Of a DNA stretch of 59,039 bases, positions 48,894 to 58,739 are shown piece after piece. Position 1 is the stretch's first letter. Every line of letters starts with the position of its first letter. The translations under genes were made by a program, and so were the position numbers. This DNA is from Thiohalocapsa sp. (GTDB lineage Bacteria > Pseudomonadota > Gammaproteobacteria > Chromatiales > Chromatiaceae): the NCBI GenBank assembly GCA_021736785.1, contig JAIPFF010000032.1, positions 1 through 59,039 on the forward strand. Reading direction: 5' to 3'. The notes below the pieces were generated by a model that was given only the letters and a program-made list of their open reading frames with translations, had not been told where the DNA came from and made no database searches.

Positions 48894-49071
48894 GCGCAAT
48901 GTGCCGAACCGGTCCGCAGCCCATGGGCGGTGCGGTTTTCGCTACGCGGGCGATGCCTCGACCGCCTGCCGTCGGCGTGCAATCGGGCCGCGCCCGGTTG
49001 CAAAGCCCGGGCGCAGCCGATAGGTTACGCGCTCGCCGCCGACCCGAAATTCCGATACCCCACGCCTGCCC

Positions 49072-49998
49072 ATGCCCGCGCTCGTCGCCCGACAGCTCCG
49101 CAAGACCTACAAGAACGGCTACGAGGCCCTCAAGGGCGTCGACCTCAGTGTCGAGGAAGGCGATTTTTTTGCGCTGCTCGGGCCCAATGGCGCCGGTAAA
49201 TCGACACTGATCGGCATCCTGACGTCGCTGATCAATAAGACGTCGGGCAGCGTGGAGGTGTTCGGCCATGATCTCGACCGCGAGCCCGAAACGGTCAAAT
49301 CTCTGCTCGGTGTCGTCCCTCAGGAATTCAATTTCAATCTGTTCCTGCCGGTCGAAGAGGTAGTCATCAATCAGGCGGGCTATTTCGGCATTCCCCGCCG
49401 CGAGGCCCGCGAGCGCGCCGAGTACTACCTGCGTAAGCTGGAGCTTTGGGACCGCCGCCGCTCCGAGATGCGCCTGCTCTCCGGCGGCCTGAAGCGCCGA
49501 CTGATGATCGCGCGGGCGCTGGTGCACCGGCCGCGGATGTTGATCCTCGACGAGCCCACCGCGGGCGTCGACATCGAGATCCGCCGCGCCATGTGGGACT
49601 ACCTGCGCGAGCTCAACGCCGGCGGCACGACAATTATCCTGACGACACATTATTTGGAAGAGGCCGAGAGCCTCTGCCGCAACATCGCCATCATCAGCCG
49701 CGGCAGCATCGAGGCCGTCGGCGAGACGGCCGATCTGTTGTCGGCGCTCGATACCGAGACCTTCGTACTGAACCTCAAGGGTCGGATCGCGCAATTGCCG
49801 GAGCTCGGCGGTTTCGTGCTGGAGTCCATCGACGACAGCACGCTGGAAGTACAGATCAACCGCGAGCACACCATCAACGGCCTGTTCGATGCACTGTCGC
49901 GCAACGGTATCGAAGTCATCAGCATGCGCAACAAGCAGAATCGCCTGGAAAAGCTGTTCCTGGATATGGTCGATCAAGAGCGTGGGCGCGCTCCATGA
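49072..49998 (+). CDS. ABC-2 type transporter ATP-binding protein (YadG-like)
   Basis: A 308-residue ABC ATPase energising the membrane partner encoded next. Walker A is LLGPNGAGKST (about 36-46), Q-loop GVVPQEFNFN, signature LLSGGLKRR, Walker B MLILDEPTAGVD and the switch His in ILTTHYLEEAE. The C-terminal ~80 residues (NLKGRIAQLPELGGFVLESI) are an accessory domain like that of YadG. The protein resembles YadG of the YadGH exporter, whose substrate is not firmly known. Its stop overlaps the permease ATG (ATGA). Confidence 0.92.
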   Translation: MPALVARQLRKTYKNGYEALKGVDLSVEEGDFFALLGPNGAGKSTLIGILTSLINKTSGSVEVFGHDLDREPETVKSLLGVVPQEFNFNLFLPVEEVVINQAGYFGIPRREARERAEYYLRKLELWDRRRSEMRLLSGGLKRRLMIARALVHRPRMLILDEPTAGVDIEIRRAMWDYLRELNAGGTTIILTTHYLEEAESLCRNIAIISRGSIEAVGETADLLSALDTETFVLNLKGRIAQLPELGGFVLESIDDSTLEVQINREHTINGLFDALSRNGIEVISMRNKQNRLEKLFLDMVDQERGRAP

Positions 49999-50783
49999 GC
50001 AGGCTGCCGCCGCGCTGGAACCGATACCGCGTCACCTTCGCCACCCTGGTCAGCAAGGAGGTAACGCGCTTCTCACGCATTTGGGTGCAGACGGTCCTGC
50101 CGTCGGCGATCACCACGATGCTCTATTTCGTGATCTTCGGGCGGCTGATCGGCGAGCGCATCGGGCCCATGGGGGGCTTCGCTTATATCGACTTCATCGT
50201 GCCCGGCCTGGTGCTGATGGCGGTCATCACCAACTCCTACAGCAACGTCGTCTCGTCGTTCTACAGCAGCAAGTTCTCGCGCTTCATCGAGGAACTGCTG
50301 GTGTCGCCGGCACCGAGCTGGGTGATTCTCGCCGGTTATGTGGCCGGCGGCGTCGCTCGCGGCCTGACGGTGGGCGTTGTCGTGATTCTGGTGGCCTTGC
50401 TCTTCACCGATCTCTCGGTGCACAGCTACCTGGTCACGACGCTCGTCTTGGTGCTGACTTCGGTGCTGTTCGCGCTCGGCGGTTTCATCAACGCGATCTA
50501 CGCCAGAAGCTTCGACGATATCTCCATCGTGCCTACCTTCGTGCTGACGCCGCTGACCTATCTGGGCGGCGTGTTCTACTCCATCGAGTTGCTGCCGCCG
50601 TTCTGGCAAAGTCTGTCGCTGGCCAACCCGGTGCTGTACATGGTCAATGCCTTCCGTTACGGCATCCTCGGCGTCAGCGATATTCCCATGGCGCTGGCGT
50701 TCGCCATCATTGTGCTGTTCATCGCCGTGCTCGGATTCTTCAGCCTCTATCTGCTCGACCGCGGCGTCGGCATCAAGACTTGA
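49995..50783 (+). CDS. ABC-2 type transporter permease (YadH-like)
   Basis: A 262-residue integral membrane protein with six predicted helices (for example VLPSAITTMLYFVIFG, YIDFIVPGLVLMAVITNSY, IVLFIAVLGFFSLYLLDRGV). The PLTYLGGVFYSIELLPPFWQ segment near the end is the hallmark of the ABC-2 export family (YadH, NodJ, KpsM-type). It pairs with the preceding ATPase as a half-dimer exporter; substrate unknown. The start overlaps the upstream stop, so the two are coupled. Confidence 0.92.
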   Translation: MSRLPPRWNRYRVTFATLVSKEVTRFSRIWVQTVLPSAITTMLYFVIFGRLIGERIGPMGGFAYIDFIVPGLVLMAVITNSYSNVVSSFYSSKFSRFIEELLVSPAPSWVILAGYVAGGVARGLTVGVVVILVALLFTDLSVHSYLVTTLVLVLTSVLFALGGFINAIYARSFDDISIVPTFVLTPLTYLGGVFYSIELLPPFWQSLSLANPVLYMVNAFRYGILGVSDIPMALAFAIIVLFIAVLGFFSLYLLDRGVGIKT

Positions 50784-51121
50784 GGTAGAAACCACGCCAC
50801 CGCGGCCGGCGGCCGCGGTGCTCGCCGCTTCGGGCCTGAAACTCGACAGCGGTGCCCGGTGTCGGAGCAACCGGGCTGCGCCGTGCCTCAGCCCGACATG
50901 CGGGCACTGCGGGCCGGCCGCGCCCGGCGATCCGGCTCGACCGCCAAGACCGCGCGCCGTGGAAGATGGGGGCCATTGCCGCCGTTGCGCGGCGTGTCCG
51001 ACTTGTGGGAAGGGGCCCGCGATGGGATCATCAACCCTCTGAACAACAAGGTCGTGAGGATGCCGGCGGGTTTCGGGCCACGGCGGCCGACGAAGATCGA
51101 CCACAGCGCACGCCAGCCAGC

Positions 51122-53530
51122 ATGTCCAAAAAACCAGAAACGCGCCAGCGTCAACCCGGCCGCCGGCCCCGCCGTCGCGGGATCGGCATCATGGGCGTCC
51201 TGCTGCGCCTGACCTTCCTCCTCGTGCTTGCCGCCGGCCTGGCCGGCGCCCTTTACGGCGTGCATCTCGACAAGATCGTGCGCGCGAAATTCGAAGGCAA
51301 GCGCTGGGCTCTGCCGGCGCGGGTCTACGCCCGGCCGCTCGAAATGTATGTCGGCCGGGCGCTGACCACCGACACGCTGTCCGGCGAGCTCGCGCGGCTC
51401 GGCTACAGCAGCGACCCCGACCTGACGCGCGACGGCAGCTATCTGGTGGACGGCGGCCGGGTGCTGGTCCGAACGCGGGCGTTTCGGTTCTGGGACGGCG
51501 CCGAGCCGGCGCGCTTCGTCGCCGTGGACATCGCCGACGGCATCGTGACCGATCTGCTCGATGCCGAAACCGGTGCGGACTTGGCGCTGGTGCGGCTCGA
51601 CCCGGCGCTGATCGCAAGCATCTATCCAACCCACAACGAGGACCGGGTGCTGCTGCGCCGCGAGCAATTGCCCGATCGGCTGGTGAAGACGCTGCTGGCG
51701 GTGGAGGACCGCAAGTTCTACACACACGTGGGCGTCGACCCGAAAGGTATTGCACGCGCCGCCTACGAGAACCTGATGGCGGGCCGCACGGTCCAGGGCG
51801 CGAGCACGCTGACCCAGCAGTTGGTCAAGAACTTCTATCTGACGCAGGAGCGCACTCTGGAGCGCAAGCTGAACGAGGCCTACATGGCCGTGCTGCTCGA
51901 GCGCCGCTACGACAAGGACGAAATCCTGACCGCCTACGCGAACGAGGTCTACATGGGCCAGGACGGCAGCCGCGCCATCCATGGCTTCGGCCTCGCCAGC
52001 CAGTTCTACTTCAGCCGCGAGCTCGATGAGTTGGGCATCCCGGAGACGGCGATGCTGGTCGGACTCCTGAAGGGGCCGTCGGAATTCAATCCGCGCCGCA
52101 GCGCCGAGAAGGTGCTGGCGCGGCGTGATCTCGTCATCGATCTGATGGCGCATCACCGGATCATCTCCGCCGACGAGGCCGAGCGCGCGAAACAGGCGCC
52201 TCTCGGCCTGCGCGAGGGAGGCGCGCGTCCGCGCGGCGAGTACCCGGCCTTTATCCAACTGGTGCGCCGACAACTGCAGCGCGACTATCGCGAGGAAGAT
52301 CTGCGCTCGGAGGGGCTGCGTATCTTCACGACGCTAGATCCGCTCACGCAAACCGAAGTCGAGCAGCGTGTCCGCGAGCGCATGCCGCAGTTGGACCAAC
52401 AGCAGGGGTTCGAGGTCGGCACGCTCGAGACCGCCGCGGTGGTGACGTCCGTAGCCCAGGGCGAGGTGCTGGCGCTGGTCGGCGGCCGGGATCCGGACTT
52501 CGAGGGCTTCAACCGTGCGCTGGACGCCGTTCGGCCGATCGGCTCGCTGATCAAGCCGGTCATCTACCTGGCCGCGCTCGCGCAGCCCGAGCGCTACTCG
52601 CTGATGACGCCGATTCCGGATAAACCGGTCAGCCTGCGTGCCGGCGGCGAGCTGTGGCAGCCGAAGAATTACGACCACAGGGTGCACGGCAACGTCCCGC
52701 TCTACCGCGCCTTGGCGAAGTCCTACAACCTGGCCACCGTGAACCTCGGTCTGCAACTCGGCGTGGGCAATGTGGCGGGGATGCTCAACCGTCTCGGCGC
52801 GGTGCGAAAGATCGACGCGGTGCCGGCCATGCTGCTCGGTTCCGTGTCTCTGCCCCCGATCGAGGTGGCCCAGGTCTACCAAACCATCGCCGCCGGCGGC
52901 TTCCGCGCGCCGCTGAGAACCATCCGCGAGGTACTCGACGCCTCCGGGCGGCCGCTGAACCGCTATCCGTTGGCAGTGCAGCCCGTGGTTACGGAAGATG
53001 CGGCTTATCTCACGCAATGGGCCATGCGCAAGGTGGTCACCCAGGGAACCGCCACCTGGCTCCACAAACGCCTGCCCGAGACGCTCGCCGTGGCGGGCAA
53101 GACCGGCACGACCAACGACATGCGCGACAGCTGGTTCGGCGGCTTCAGCGGCGACAAGGTCATGATCGTCTGGGTTGGCCGGGACGACAATACCCCGACA
53201 AACCTCAGCGGCGGAACCGGCGCCCTGCGGCTTTGGGGGGATATCATGGCCAATATCGAGAGCCAGCCGCTGGACACGGGACCGCCGGACAGCGTCGTTG
53301 TCGCCGATGCCTGCGGCGGTTCGTCGATACCGTTCAGCCGCGGCCACGTCGGTGCCAACTGCGGCGGTGCCCGGGCGGAGACACGGCGAGTCGCCGGCGC
53401 GGATGCCGGGGAGACGGCGCCGGTGGTGGCACAGAAGCCGCCCGCCCGCGAGAGCGCCGAGCCGCGTCGCCGCGAGCGTGAGCCGGAGCGCAACGTGAGC
53501 CCATTCATGAGCGATTTCTACGGAAACTGA
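51122..53530 (+). CDS. mrcB: Penicillin-binding protein 1B
   Basis: A bifunctional peptidoglycan synthase. The 802-residue protein has a basic cytoplasmic N-terminus, one membrane helix (about 24-46), a UB2H-like domain (KRWALPARVYARPLEMYVGR), the glycosyltransferase domain (VEDRKFYTHVGVD with the catalytic Glu195; GASTLTQQLVKNFYL) and the transpeptidase domain (active-site GSLIK with Ser475, SYN in KSYNLATVNLG, KTGTT at 660). The C-terminal tail is charged and probably disordered. ATG 51122 (MSKKPETRQRQ) is chosen because the longer upstream frame lacks similarity. The activator lipoprotein gene follows 3 nt after the stop. Confidence 0.95.
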   Translation: MSKKPETRQRQPGRRPRRRGIGIMGVLLRLTFLLVLAAGLAGALYGVHLDKIVRAKFEGKRWALPARVYARPLEMYVGRALTTDTLSGELARLGYSSDPDLTRDGSYLVDGGRVLVRTRAFRFWDGAEPARFVAVDIADGIVTDLLDAETGADLALVRLDPALIASIYPTHNEDRVLLRREQLPDRLVKTLLAVEDRKFYTHVGVDPKGIARAAYENLMAGRTVQGASTLTQQLVKNFYLTQERTLERKLNEAYMAVLLERRYDKDEILTAYANEVYMGQDGSRAIHGFGLASQFYFSRELDELGIPETAMLVGLLKGPSEFNPRRSAEKVLARRDLVIDLMAHHRIISADEAERAKQAPLGLREGGARPRGEYPAFIQLVRRQLQRDYREEDLRSEGLRIFTTLDPLTQTEVEQRVRERMPQLDQQQGFEVGTLETAAVVTSVAQGEVLALVGGRDPDFEGFNRALDAVRPIGSLIKPVIYLAALAQPERYSLMTPIPDKPVSLRAGGELWQPKNYDHRVHGNVPLYRALAKSYNLATVNLGLQLGVGNVAGMLNRLGAVRKIDAVPAMLLGSVSLPPIEVAQVYQTIAAGGFRAPLRTIREVLDASGRPLNRYPLAVQPVVTEDAAYLTQWAMRKVVTQGTATWLHKRLPETLAVAGKTGTTNDMRDSWFGGFSGDKVMIVWVGRDDNTPTNLSGGTGALRLWGDIMANIESQPLDTGPPDSVVVADACGGSSIPFSRGHVGANCGGARAETRRVAGADAGETAPVVAQKPPARESAEPRRREREPERNVSPFMSDFYGN

Positions 53531-53533
53531 CCG

Positions 53534-54415
53534 ATGTCCAGAGTCATTCTGCTGATCCTGATCCCGCTGTCGTTGGCCTCTTGCGCGATGCAGGAGCGCA
53601 CCGAGCCGCCGGCGCCGATCGTCGAATCGAGCCGGTCCGCACCGGCGCCGCGGCCCGTGCAGGCAGCACCGGCGCCCAAGCCCGAGCCGAAGCCGGCGGC
53701 GCCGCAGCCGACCAAGGTGTATGCCTACACGCCGCCGGAGTCTATTCCGGATCCGCAGCCGCAGCCCCCGGCGGATGCACCACCTGCGCCGGCACCCGGT
53801 CAGAGAACGACCGCCGGTGGGGCCGCCGATGCGCCGGCCCCGCCACAGCCGGCCAAGCCGCGGCCCGAGGTCGCTGCGCAGCCGCCGAAGCAGGCACCGG
53901 CGGCCGTTCCCCCGGCCAACCCGCCCGCCAAACCGCCGGCCAACCCGCCGGCCGAGAAGCCGCCGGCCGCCGTAGCCGATACCGGCACAAGGGCGCCCGA
54001 GCCGCTGCCGCAGCCCGTGACTCCGCCGCCGTCGGCACCGCCGGCCCCGGAAGTGGCGAGTGCCCCCGAGCGCTCTGCATTGGCGCCGGCGGATATGCCG
54101 CCGGCCGTCGATGCCTTGGCGCGCAGGGCCGAGCAACAGCGCCAGACCGGTGACTACGCCGGCTCTGCCGCGACGCTGGAGCGTGCGTTGCGCATCCAGC
54201 CCCAGCAGGCCTATCTCTGGAACCGTCTCGCCCGGGTGCGTCTGGAGCAGGGGCTCGGTCCGCAGGCGGGGAATTTGGCGGCCCGCTCGAACACGCTGGC
54301 CGGCGACCAGGCCAACTTGAAGAAGAACAACTGGGAAGTGATCGCCACCGTGCGCCGTCAGGCGGGCGACATCGAAGGTGCGCTGGAGGCCGAGCGCATG
54401 GCCGGCGGGGGCTGA
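53534..54415 (+). CDS. lpoP: LpoP-like lipoprotein activator of PBP1b
   Basis: A 293-residue lipoprotein with lipobox LSLASC (Cys17), a very long Pro/Ala-rich linker (about 25-190) and a C-terminal TPR domain (VDALARRAEQQRQTGDYAGS, LERALRIQPQQAYLWNRLAR). This matches LpoP of Pseudomonas, a TPR lipoprotein encoded behind mrcB that stimulates PBP1b from the outer membrane; enterobacterial LpoB is unrelated in sequence. The long linker would let it cross the peptidoglycan. Its location 3 nt downstream of mrcB strongly supports the role. Direct activation is inferred, not shown here. Confidence 0.85.
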   Translation: MSRVILLILIPLSLASCAMQERTEPPAPIVESSRSAPAPRPVQAAPAPKPEPKPAAPQPTKVYAYTPPESIPDPQPQPPADAPPAPAPGQRTTAGGAADAPAPPQPAKPRPEVAAQPPKQAPAAVPPANPPAKPPANPPAEKPPAAVADTGTRAPEPLPQPVTPPPSAPPAPEVASAPERSALAPADMPPAVDALARRAEQQRQTGDYAGSAATLERALRIQPQQAYLWNRLARVRLEQGLGPQAGNLAARSNTLAGDQANLKKNNWEVIATVRRQAGDIEGALEAERMAGGG

Positions 54416-54443
54416 CCGGGCACGCCCCGGCCCACCCGCCGCG

Positions 54444-56432
54444 ATGGCCAGCCAAGCCTCGGCTGTTGCCGACCTGCTCGGGCCGCAAGGCCTGCTGGCC
54501 GAGCACATCGCGGGTTTTCGCTGTCGCCGGCAGCAGCAGGCCATGGCCGAGGCCGTCGCGGAGACGATCGCCGACGGCAGCACGCTGATCTGCGAGGCCG
54601 GTACCGGAACGGGAAAGACATTCGCTTACCTGGTGCCGGCGCTGACCAGCGGCCGCAAAGTCATCATCTCGACGGGTACTCGCAACCTGCAGGATCAACT
54701 GTTCCACCGCGATATCCCCACCGTGCGCGATGCCCTCGGCCAACCGCTGCGGATCGCGCTGCTGAAGGGGCGGGGTAACTACTTGTGCCGGCACCGGCTC
54801 GAGGCGGCGGCGGCCAATCCGATCGCGCAGCGCCCCGAGGTCCGGCGCGATCTACGCCGCGTGAGTGCCTGGTCCGCCGATACCGCGACCGGCGATATCG
54901 CCGAGCTGGCGTTGCCCGAGGACGCGCCTATCTGGCCTGTCGTCACCTCGACCAGCGACAATTGCCTGGGCCAGAATTGCCCGTCGTGGAGCCGCTGCCA
55001 CTTGGTGGAGGCGCGCCGGCGCGCCCAGGACGCGGACGTGGTGGTGATCAACCACCATTTGCTCTGCGCCGATATCGCGCTGCGCGAGGAAGGTTTCGGC
55101 GAGGTGCTGCCGGGTGCCGACTGCATCATCGTCGACGAAGCGCACCAACTGCCGGAGGTGGCGACCGGCTTTTTCGGCACGACGGTCAGCAGCCGCCAGG
55201 TGCTCGAGTTGGCGCGCGACGTCGTCGTGGAATACCGGCGCGAGGCCGGCGATATGCCGGAGCTGCCGCGGATTGCCGAAGCCCTGACACCCGCGGTGCA
55301 GGAACTGCGGGCCTGCCTCGGCGAGACCGACCGGCGAGCGCCTTGGCAGGCGGTCGCGGACGACGGCGCGGTGATGTCGGCACTGGCCGATCTCGATGCG
55401 CTGCTGGACGAGTTGTCCGAAGCACTTCAGCGGCTGTCCGGCCGGGGTAAGGGGCTCGATCACTGTCTCGCGCGCACGACGGCGGTCGCGTCGCGGCTGG
55501 CACTGCTGCTCGGCGAGGAGGCGGATGCTCAGGTGCGCTGGCTCGATGTGCGCGGGCGGGGCTTTCGGCTGAACCAGACGCCCCTCGATGTGGCGGATAT
55601 CTTTCGCGCCTATCGCGAGCGTCATCGGAGCGCCTGGGTGCTGACATCGGCCACCTTGGCCGTCGGTCGCTCGTTCGAGCACTTCGCCTCGCAAATCGGC
55701 GTCGACGATGCGCGCACCGCCTGCTGGGACAGTCCTTTCGAGTATGCCCGCCAAGCCCTCTGGTTCGTGCCGCGGGGCATGCCCGATCCGGCCGACCCGG
55801 TCTACGGCGCGCGCTGTGCCGAACTGACGCTGGATCTGCTGGACATCAGCGGCGGGCGGGCGTTCCTGCTGTTTACCAGCCATCGCGCGCTACGCGAGGC
55901 CGTTTCGCTGCTCGAAGGCCGTCTCCGCTACCCGATGCTGGTGCAGGGCACGGCACCGCGGGCGGAGCTCATCGAGCGCTTCCGCGCCCATGGCGATGCG
56001 GTGCTGTTGGGGACATCGAGCTTCTGGGAGGGCGTCGACGTACGCGGCGATGCGCTGTCTTGCGTCATCATCGACCGGCTGCCGTTCGCGTCGCCCGGCG
56101 ATCCGATTTTGCAGGCCCGGCTCGACGTGCTGCGCCGGCGCGGCGGCAATCCGTTCCGCGAGCACCAGCTGCCGCGGGCGGTGATCGCCCTCAAGCAGGG
56201 TGCGGGGCGATTGATTCGCGACGCGAGCGATCGGGGCGTGCTGGTGGTTTGCGATCCGCGGCTGCTCGGGCGAAGCTACGGGCGCGCGTTCCTCGACAGC
56301 CTGCCGCCGATGGCGCGCAGCCGCGATATCGAGGACGTGCGCGCCTTCTTCGGTGGCCAAGACGCGCCCGCTGCATCGGAGACGGAGTCCGCGGTGCGCG
56401 AGCCCCGGGGCGCGGCCGGATTCTCCCCCTAG
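54444..56432 (+). CDS. yoaA: DinG/YoaA family iron-sulfur DNA helicase
   Basis: A 662-residue XPD-like superfamily 2 helicase. Walker A is EAGTGTGKT (about 51-59) and the DEAH box VDEAHQL. Four Cys in NYLCRHR, DNCLGQNCPSWSRCHL mark the iron-sulfur cluster site. Motifs further on are WVLTSATLAVG, LLFTSHRALREA and QGAGRLIRDASDRG (motif VI). YoaA aids resistance to replication-blocking damage and binds the HolC subunit in E. coli. ATG 54444 (MASQASAVADLL) is used; longer upstream frames overlap lpoP and lack similarity. tsaB follows, the common yoaA-tsaB order of gammaproteobacteria. Confidence 0.93.
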   Translation: MASQASAVADLLGPQGLLAEHIAGFRCRRQQQAMAEAVAETIADGSTLICEAGTGTGKTFAYLVPALTSGRKVIISTGTRNLQDQLFHRDIPTVRDALGQPLRIALLKGRGNYLCRHRLEAAAANPIAQRPEVRRDLRRVSAWSADTATGDIAELALPEDAPIWPVVTSTSDNCLGQNCPSWSRCHLVEARRRAQDADVVVINHHLLCADIALREEGFGEVLPGADCIIVDEAHQLPEVATGFFGTTVSSRQVLELARDVVVEYRREAGDMPELPRIAEALTPAVQELRACLGETDRRAPWQAVADDGAVMSALADLDALLDELSEALQRLSGRGKGLDHCLARTTAVASRLALLLGEEADAQVRWLDVRGRGFRLNQTPLDVADIFRAYRERHRSAWVLTSATLAVGRSFEHFASQIGVDDARTACWDSPFEYARQALWFVPRGMPDPADPVYGARCAELTLDLLDISGGRAFLLFTSHRALREAVSLLEGRLRYPMLVQGTAPRAELIERFRAHGDAVLLGTSSFWEGVDVRGDALSCVIIDRLPFASPGDPILQARLDVLRRRGGNPFREHQLPRAVIALKQGAGRLIRDASDRGVLVVCDPRLLGRSYGRAFLDSLPPMARSRDIEDVRAFFGGQDAPAASETESAVREPRGAAGFSP

Positions 56433-56462
56433 ACCGGCTCAATGCCGCAACGACGACTGACT

Positions 56463-57158
56463 ATGAAACTGCTCGCCATCGATACCTCGGGCGCCGCCTG
56501 TTCGGCAGCCCTGTTGCAGGACGACCGCATCAGCCAGCGCTTCGAGCTGGCGCCGCGCCGGCACGGAGAACTGATTCTGGCCATGGCCGCCGCGCTGCTG
56601 GCCGACGCCGGCCTTGCCCCCGGCGACCTCGATGCGGTCGCTTTCGGCCGCGGACCGGGCTCATTTACCGGTTTGCGCATCGCCGCCGCCGTCGCTCAAG
56701 GGATCGCGTTCGGTGCGGACCTGCCGGTGGTCGGCGTCTCCACGCTCGCTGCGCTGGCGCAAGGCTGCCGACGCCGCAGCGGTGCGGATCATGTGCTTTG
56801 CGCGCTGGATGCCCGTATGCAAGAGGTCTACTGGGGTGCCTATGCGGCGGATGCCGCCGGGCTGATGCGCCCGCTCGACGACGAGCGTGTGTGCCCGCCG
56901 GAGGCCGTCGTGGTGCCCCGGCCCGCGCCGGCCCAGGGATGGGTTTTTGCCGGCAGCGGCTGGGAGGCTTACCGGGAGGCTTTGAGCGCGGCAGTCGGCG
57001 ACACCCCCCTCACCGGCGAGAGCGAGCTCGCGTGCGAGGCCCGGGATGTCGCCACGCTCGCCGCCGATGCCTACGAACGCGGCGACTGGGTGGAGGCGGA
57101 GGCGGCGCTGCCGGTGTATCTGCGCAACCGGGTGGCGGACCCAAAGCCAGGCGCATAA
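56463..57158 (+). CDS. tsaB: tRNA threonylcarbamoyladenosine biosynthesis protein TsaB
   Basis: TsaB supports TsaD in making t6A37 of ANN-decoding tRNAs. The 231-residue protein begins MKLLAIDTSGAACSAALLQD, and has LAPRRHGELILAMAAALLAD, the glycine-rich FGRGPGSFTGLRIAAAVAQG and CALDARMQEVYWGAY, all family features. It has an ASKHA fold but lacks the metal site of TsaD. ATG 56463 is the family-like start; an in-frame ATG at 56442 would add seven residues. It follows yoaA. Confidence 0.95.
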   Translation: MKLLAIDTSGAACSAALLQDDRISQRFELAPRRHGELILAMAAALLADAGLAPGDLDAVAFGRGPGSFTGLRIAAAVAQGIAFGADLPVVGVSTLAALAQGCRRRSGADHVLCALDARMQEVYWGAYAADAAGLMRPLDDERVCPPEAVVVPRPAPAQGWVFAGSGWEAYREALSAAVGDTPLTGESELACEARDVATLAADAYERGDWVEAEAALPVYLRNRVADPKPGA

Positions 57159-57297
57159 GGCCAAGGCGCCGCGGCGAAGGGCGCCGCGAGATACTCGAGA
57201 GCCCCGGCTGATCCGATCGCGCTTAGATGGAATTCCGGCGTGATTTGGATCGGCCGCCGGCGGTCCGGGCTTGGTGGTCGGAGCCCGGCGGTCAAGA

Positions 57298-57576
57298 TCA
57301 GGCGCTGGTGGAACCGAGGTTGCCCGGCCGCGTGGGTCCGCTGCGGCGCGCGAAGCGCTCCTGGTGCCGGCAGTGTCGGCGCATGCAGCTGATGACGTAA
57401 TGCGTCAGCGTGGCGCCGACGGCGAGGGAGACGCCGATACTGGCGCCGATTCGCACCATTGCAGGCGGCTCCGACAGCCCGAGCGTCAGCCATGTCAGGA
57501 AGCCGATGGTGCCCGAGATCAGTACGACCATCGCATAGGGCAGCACGCTGGTGTTGCACTCTCGACAAAACTTCAT
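57298..57576 (-). CDS. Small two-span membrane protein
   Basis: A 92-residue protein with N-terminal MKFCRECNTSVLPYAMVVLI (a CxxC pair), two hydrophobic helices (about 13-32 and 43-63), a third Cys pair CMRRHC and a basic C-terminus. GGAGGAGAACGACGCC before ATG 57576 gives a strong ribosome-binding site. No family is recognised. The Cys pattern suggests possible metal binding or disulfides, without proof. The neighbouring DUF455 gene is divergent. Confidence 0.65.
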   Translation of the reverse strand: MKFCRECNTSVLPYAMVVLISGTIGFLTWLTLGLSEPPAMVRIGASIGVSLAVGATLTHYVISCMRRHCRHQERFARRSGPTRPGNLGSTSA

Positions 57577-57820
57577 GGCGTCGTTCTCCTCCGCAATGAC
57601 CGGCTTGGCGGGCGGTTTAGTTATCTGTGGATTACCGATTAAGGATAACCTAGATCGGGCTCGGTGATCGATGCTATCCGATAGCCGGTTTTTACCCGTT
57701 GCCGTGCGCTATCGGCCCAGGTCGGTTGAAATCCTCCCGGGCGGCGACGACGAGTAGGCCGAGGGGCTGTCCGGTGTTGTCCAGGGCATCACTTAGACTC
57801 CGCTTACCAAAGGAAAGTTC

Positions 57821-58648
57821 ATGACCGACGCTTGCCTGTTCAGCCGCGCCGCGGAATGCCTCGCGGAATGCGACCCCATGCAAAAGACCATCGCGACCCG
57901 GCGTCTTGCCGCGGACTGGCGCGCGGGGCGGGTGGCGTTCGATGTCGCTGATTTTACTAAAGCAAATTGGGTGCCTATCGCCGCGCCCGGCAGGCCGCGC
58001 CGACCGGAGCTGGTTGCGCCGAAGCATCTTGCGGCAAGGGGGCTGCAGCATGCGTCCGGCCGAGCCGCCTTGATTCACGCGGTCGCCCACATCGAGCTCA
58101 ACGCCGTGAATCTCGCCTGGGATGCGGTACAGCGCTTCGCGGGCTTGCCGCGGGAGTTCTACGCCGATTGGATCTCGGTGGCGGACGAAGAGGCCTATCA
58201 CTTCGGACTGATGCGCGAGCGTCTGCAGGCGCTGGACTACGACTACGGCGATTTTCCGGCGCACGACGGGTTGTGGTCGATGGCGCGGCAAACCGCCTCG
58301 GACCCGCTGGAGCGTATGGCCCTGGTGCCGCGGGTGATGGAGGCGCGCGGACTCGACGTGACGCCGGGCATGATCGAGCGGTTCAAGTCCGCCGGCGACG
58401 CCGAAACGGCGCAGCGGCTCGACATTATCCTGCGCGATGAAATCGGCCACGTGGCCATCGGCAGCCGCTGGTTTCGTTACCTGTGCGAAGTCCGCGGCGT
58501 GGAGCCCGAAGAGACCTACGTCGCACTGATCGAGCGCCATTTGCGCGGGCGCGTCCGTTGTCCGCTGAATCGCGCGGCGCGGCTCGAAGCCGGCTTCGAC
58601 GAGCGCGAGCTGGACCGTCTCGAGGCCATGTGCCGGCGGGGCCGCTAG
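57821..58648 (+). CDS. DUF455 ferritin-like protein
   Basis: A 275-residue protein of the DUF455 ferritin-like family. Conserved acidic and His residues expected of a diiron four-helix bundle are visible: ALIHAVAHIELNAVNLAWD, SVADEEAYHFGLM (EExxH) and LRDEIGHVAIG (E..H). The family has no established reaction; some members are linked to tRNA modification-like or oxygenase chemistry only by fold. ATG 57821 has AGGAAAG upstream. It is divergent from the small membrane protein and converges on lpxH. Confidence 0.85.
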   Translation: MTDACLFSRAAECLAECDPMQKTIATRRLAADWRAGRVAFDVADFTKANWVPIAAPGRPRRPELVAPKHLAARGLQHASGRAALIHAVAHIELNAVNLAWDAVQRFAGLPREFYADWISVADEEAYHFGLMRERLQALDYDYGDFPAHDGLWSMARQTASDPLERMALVPRVMEARGLDVTPGMIERFKSAGDAETAQRLDIILRDEIGHVAIGSRWFRYLCEVRGVEPEETYVALIERHLRGRVRCPLNRAARLEAGFDERELDRLEAMCRRGR

Positions 58649-58739
58649 GCTGCGCGCGACGGCGGTCGGGGCCGGGCGGGGCGCAGCCGGGCAGGCAGTG
58701 ACAATCGTGCGTCGGCGGCGGGCCGGTTCTATGCCGGCT

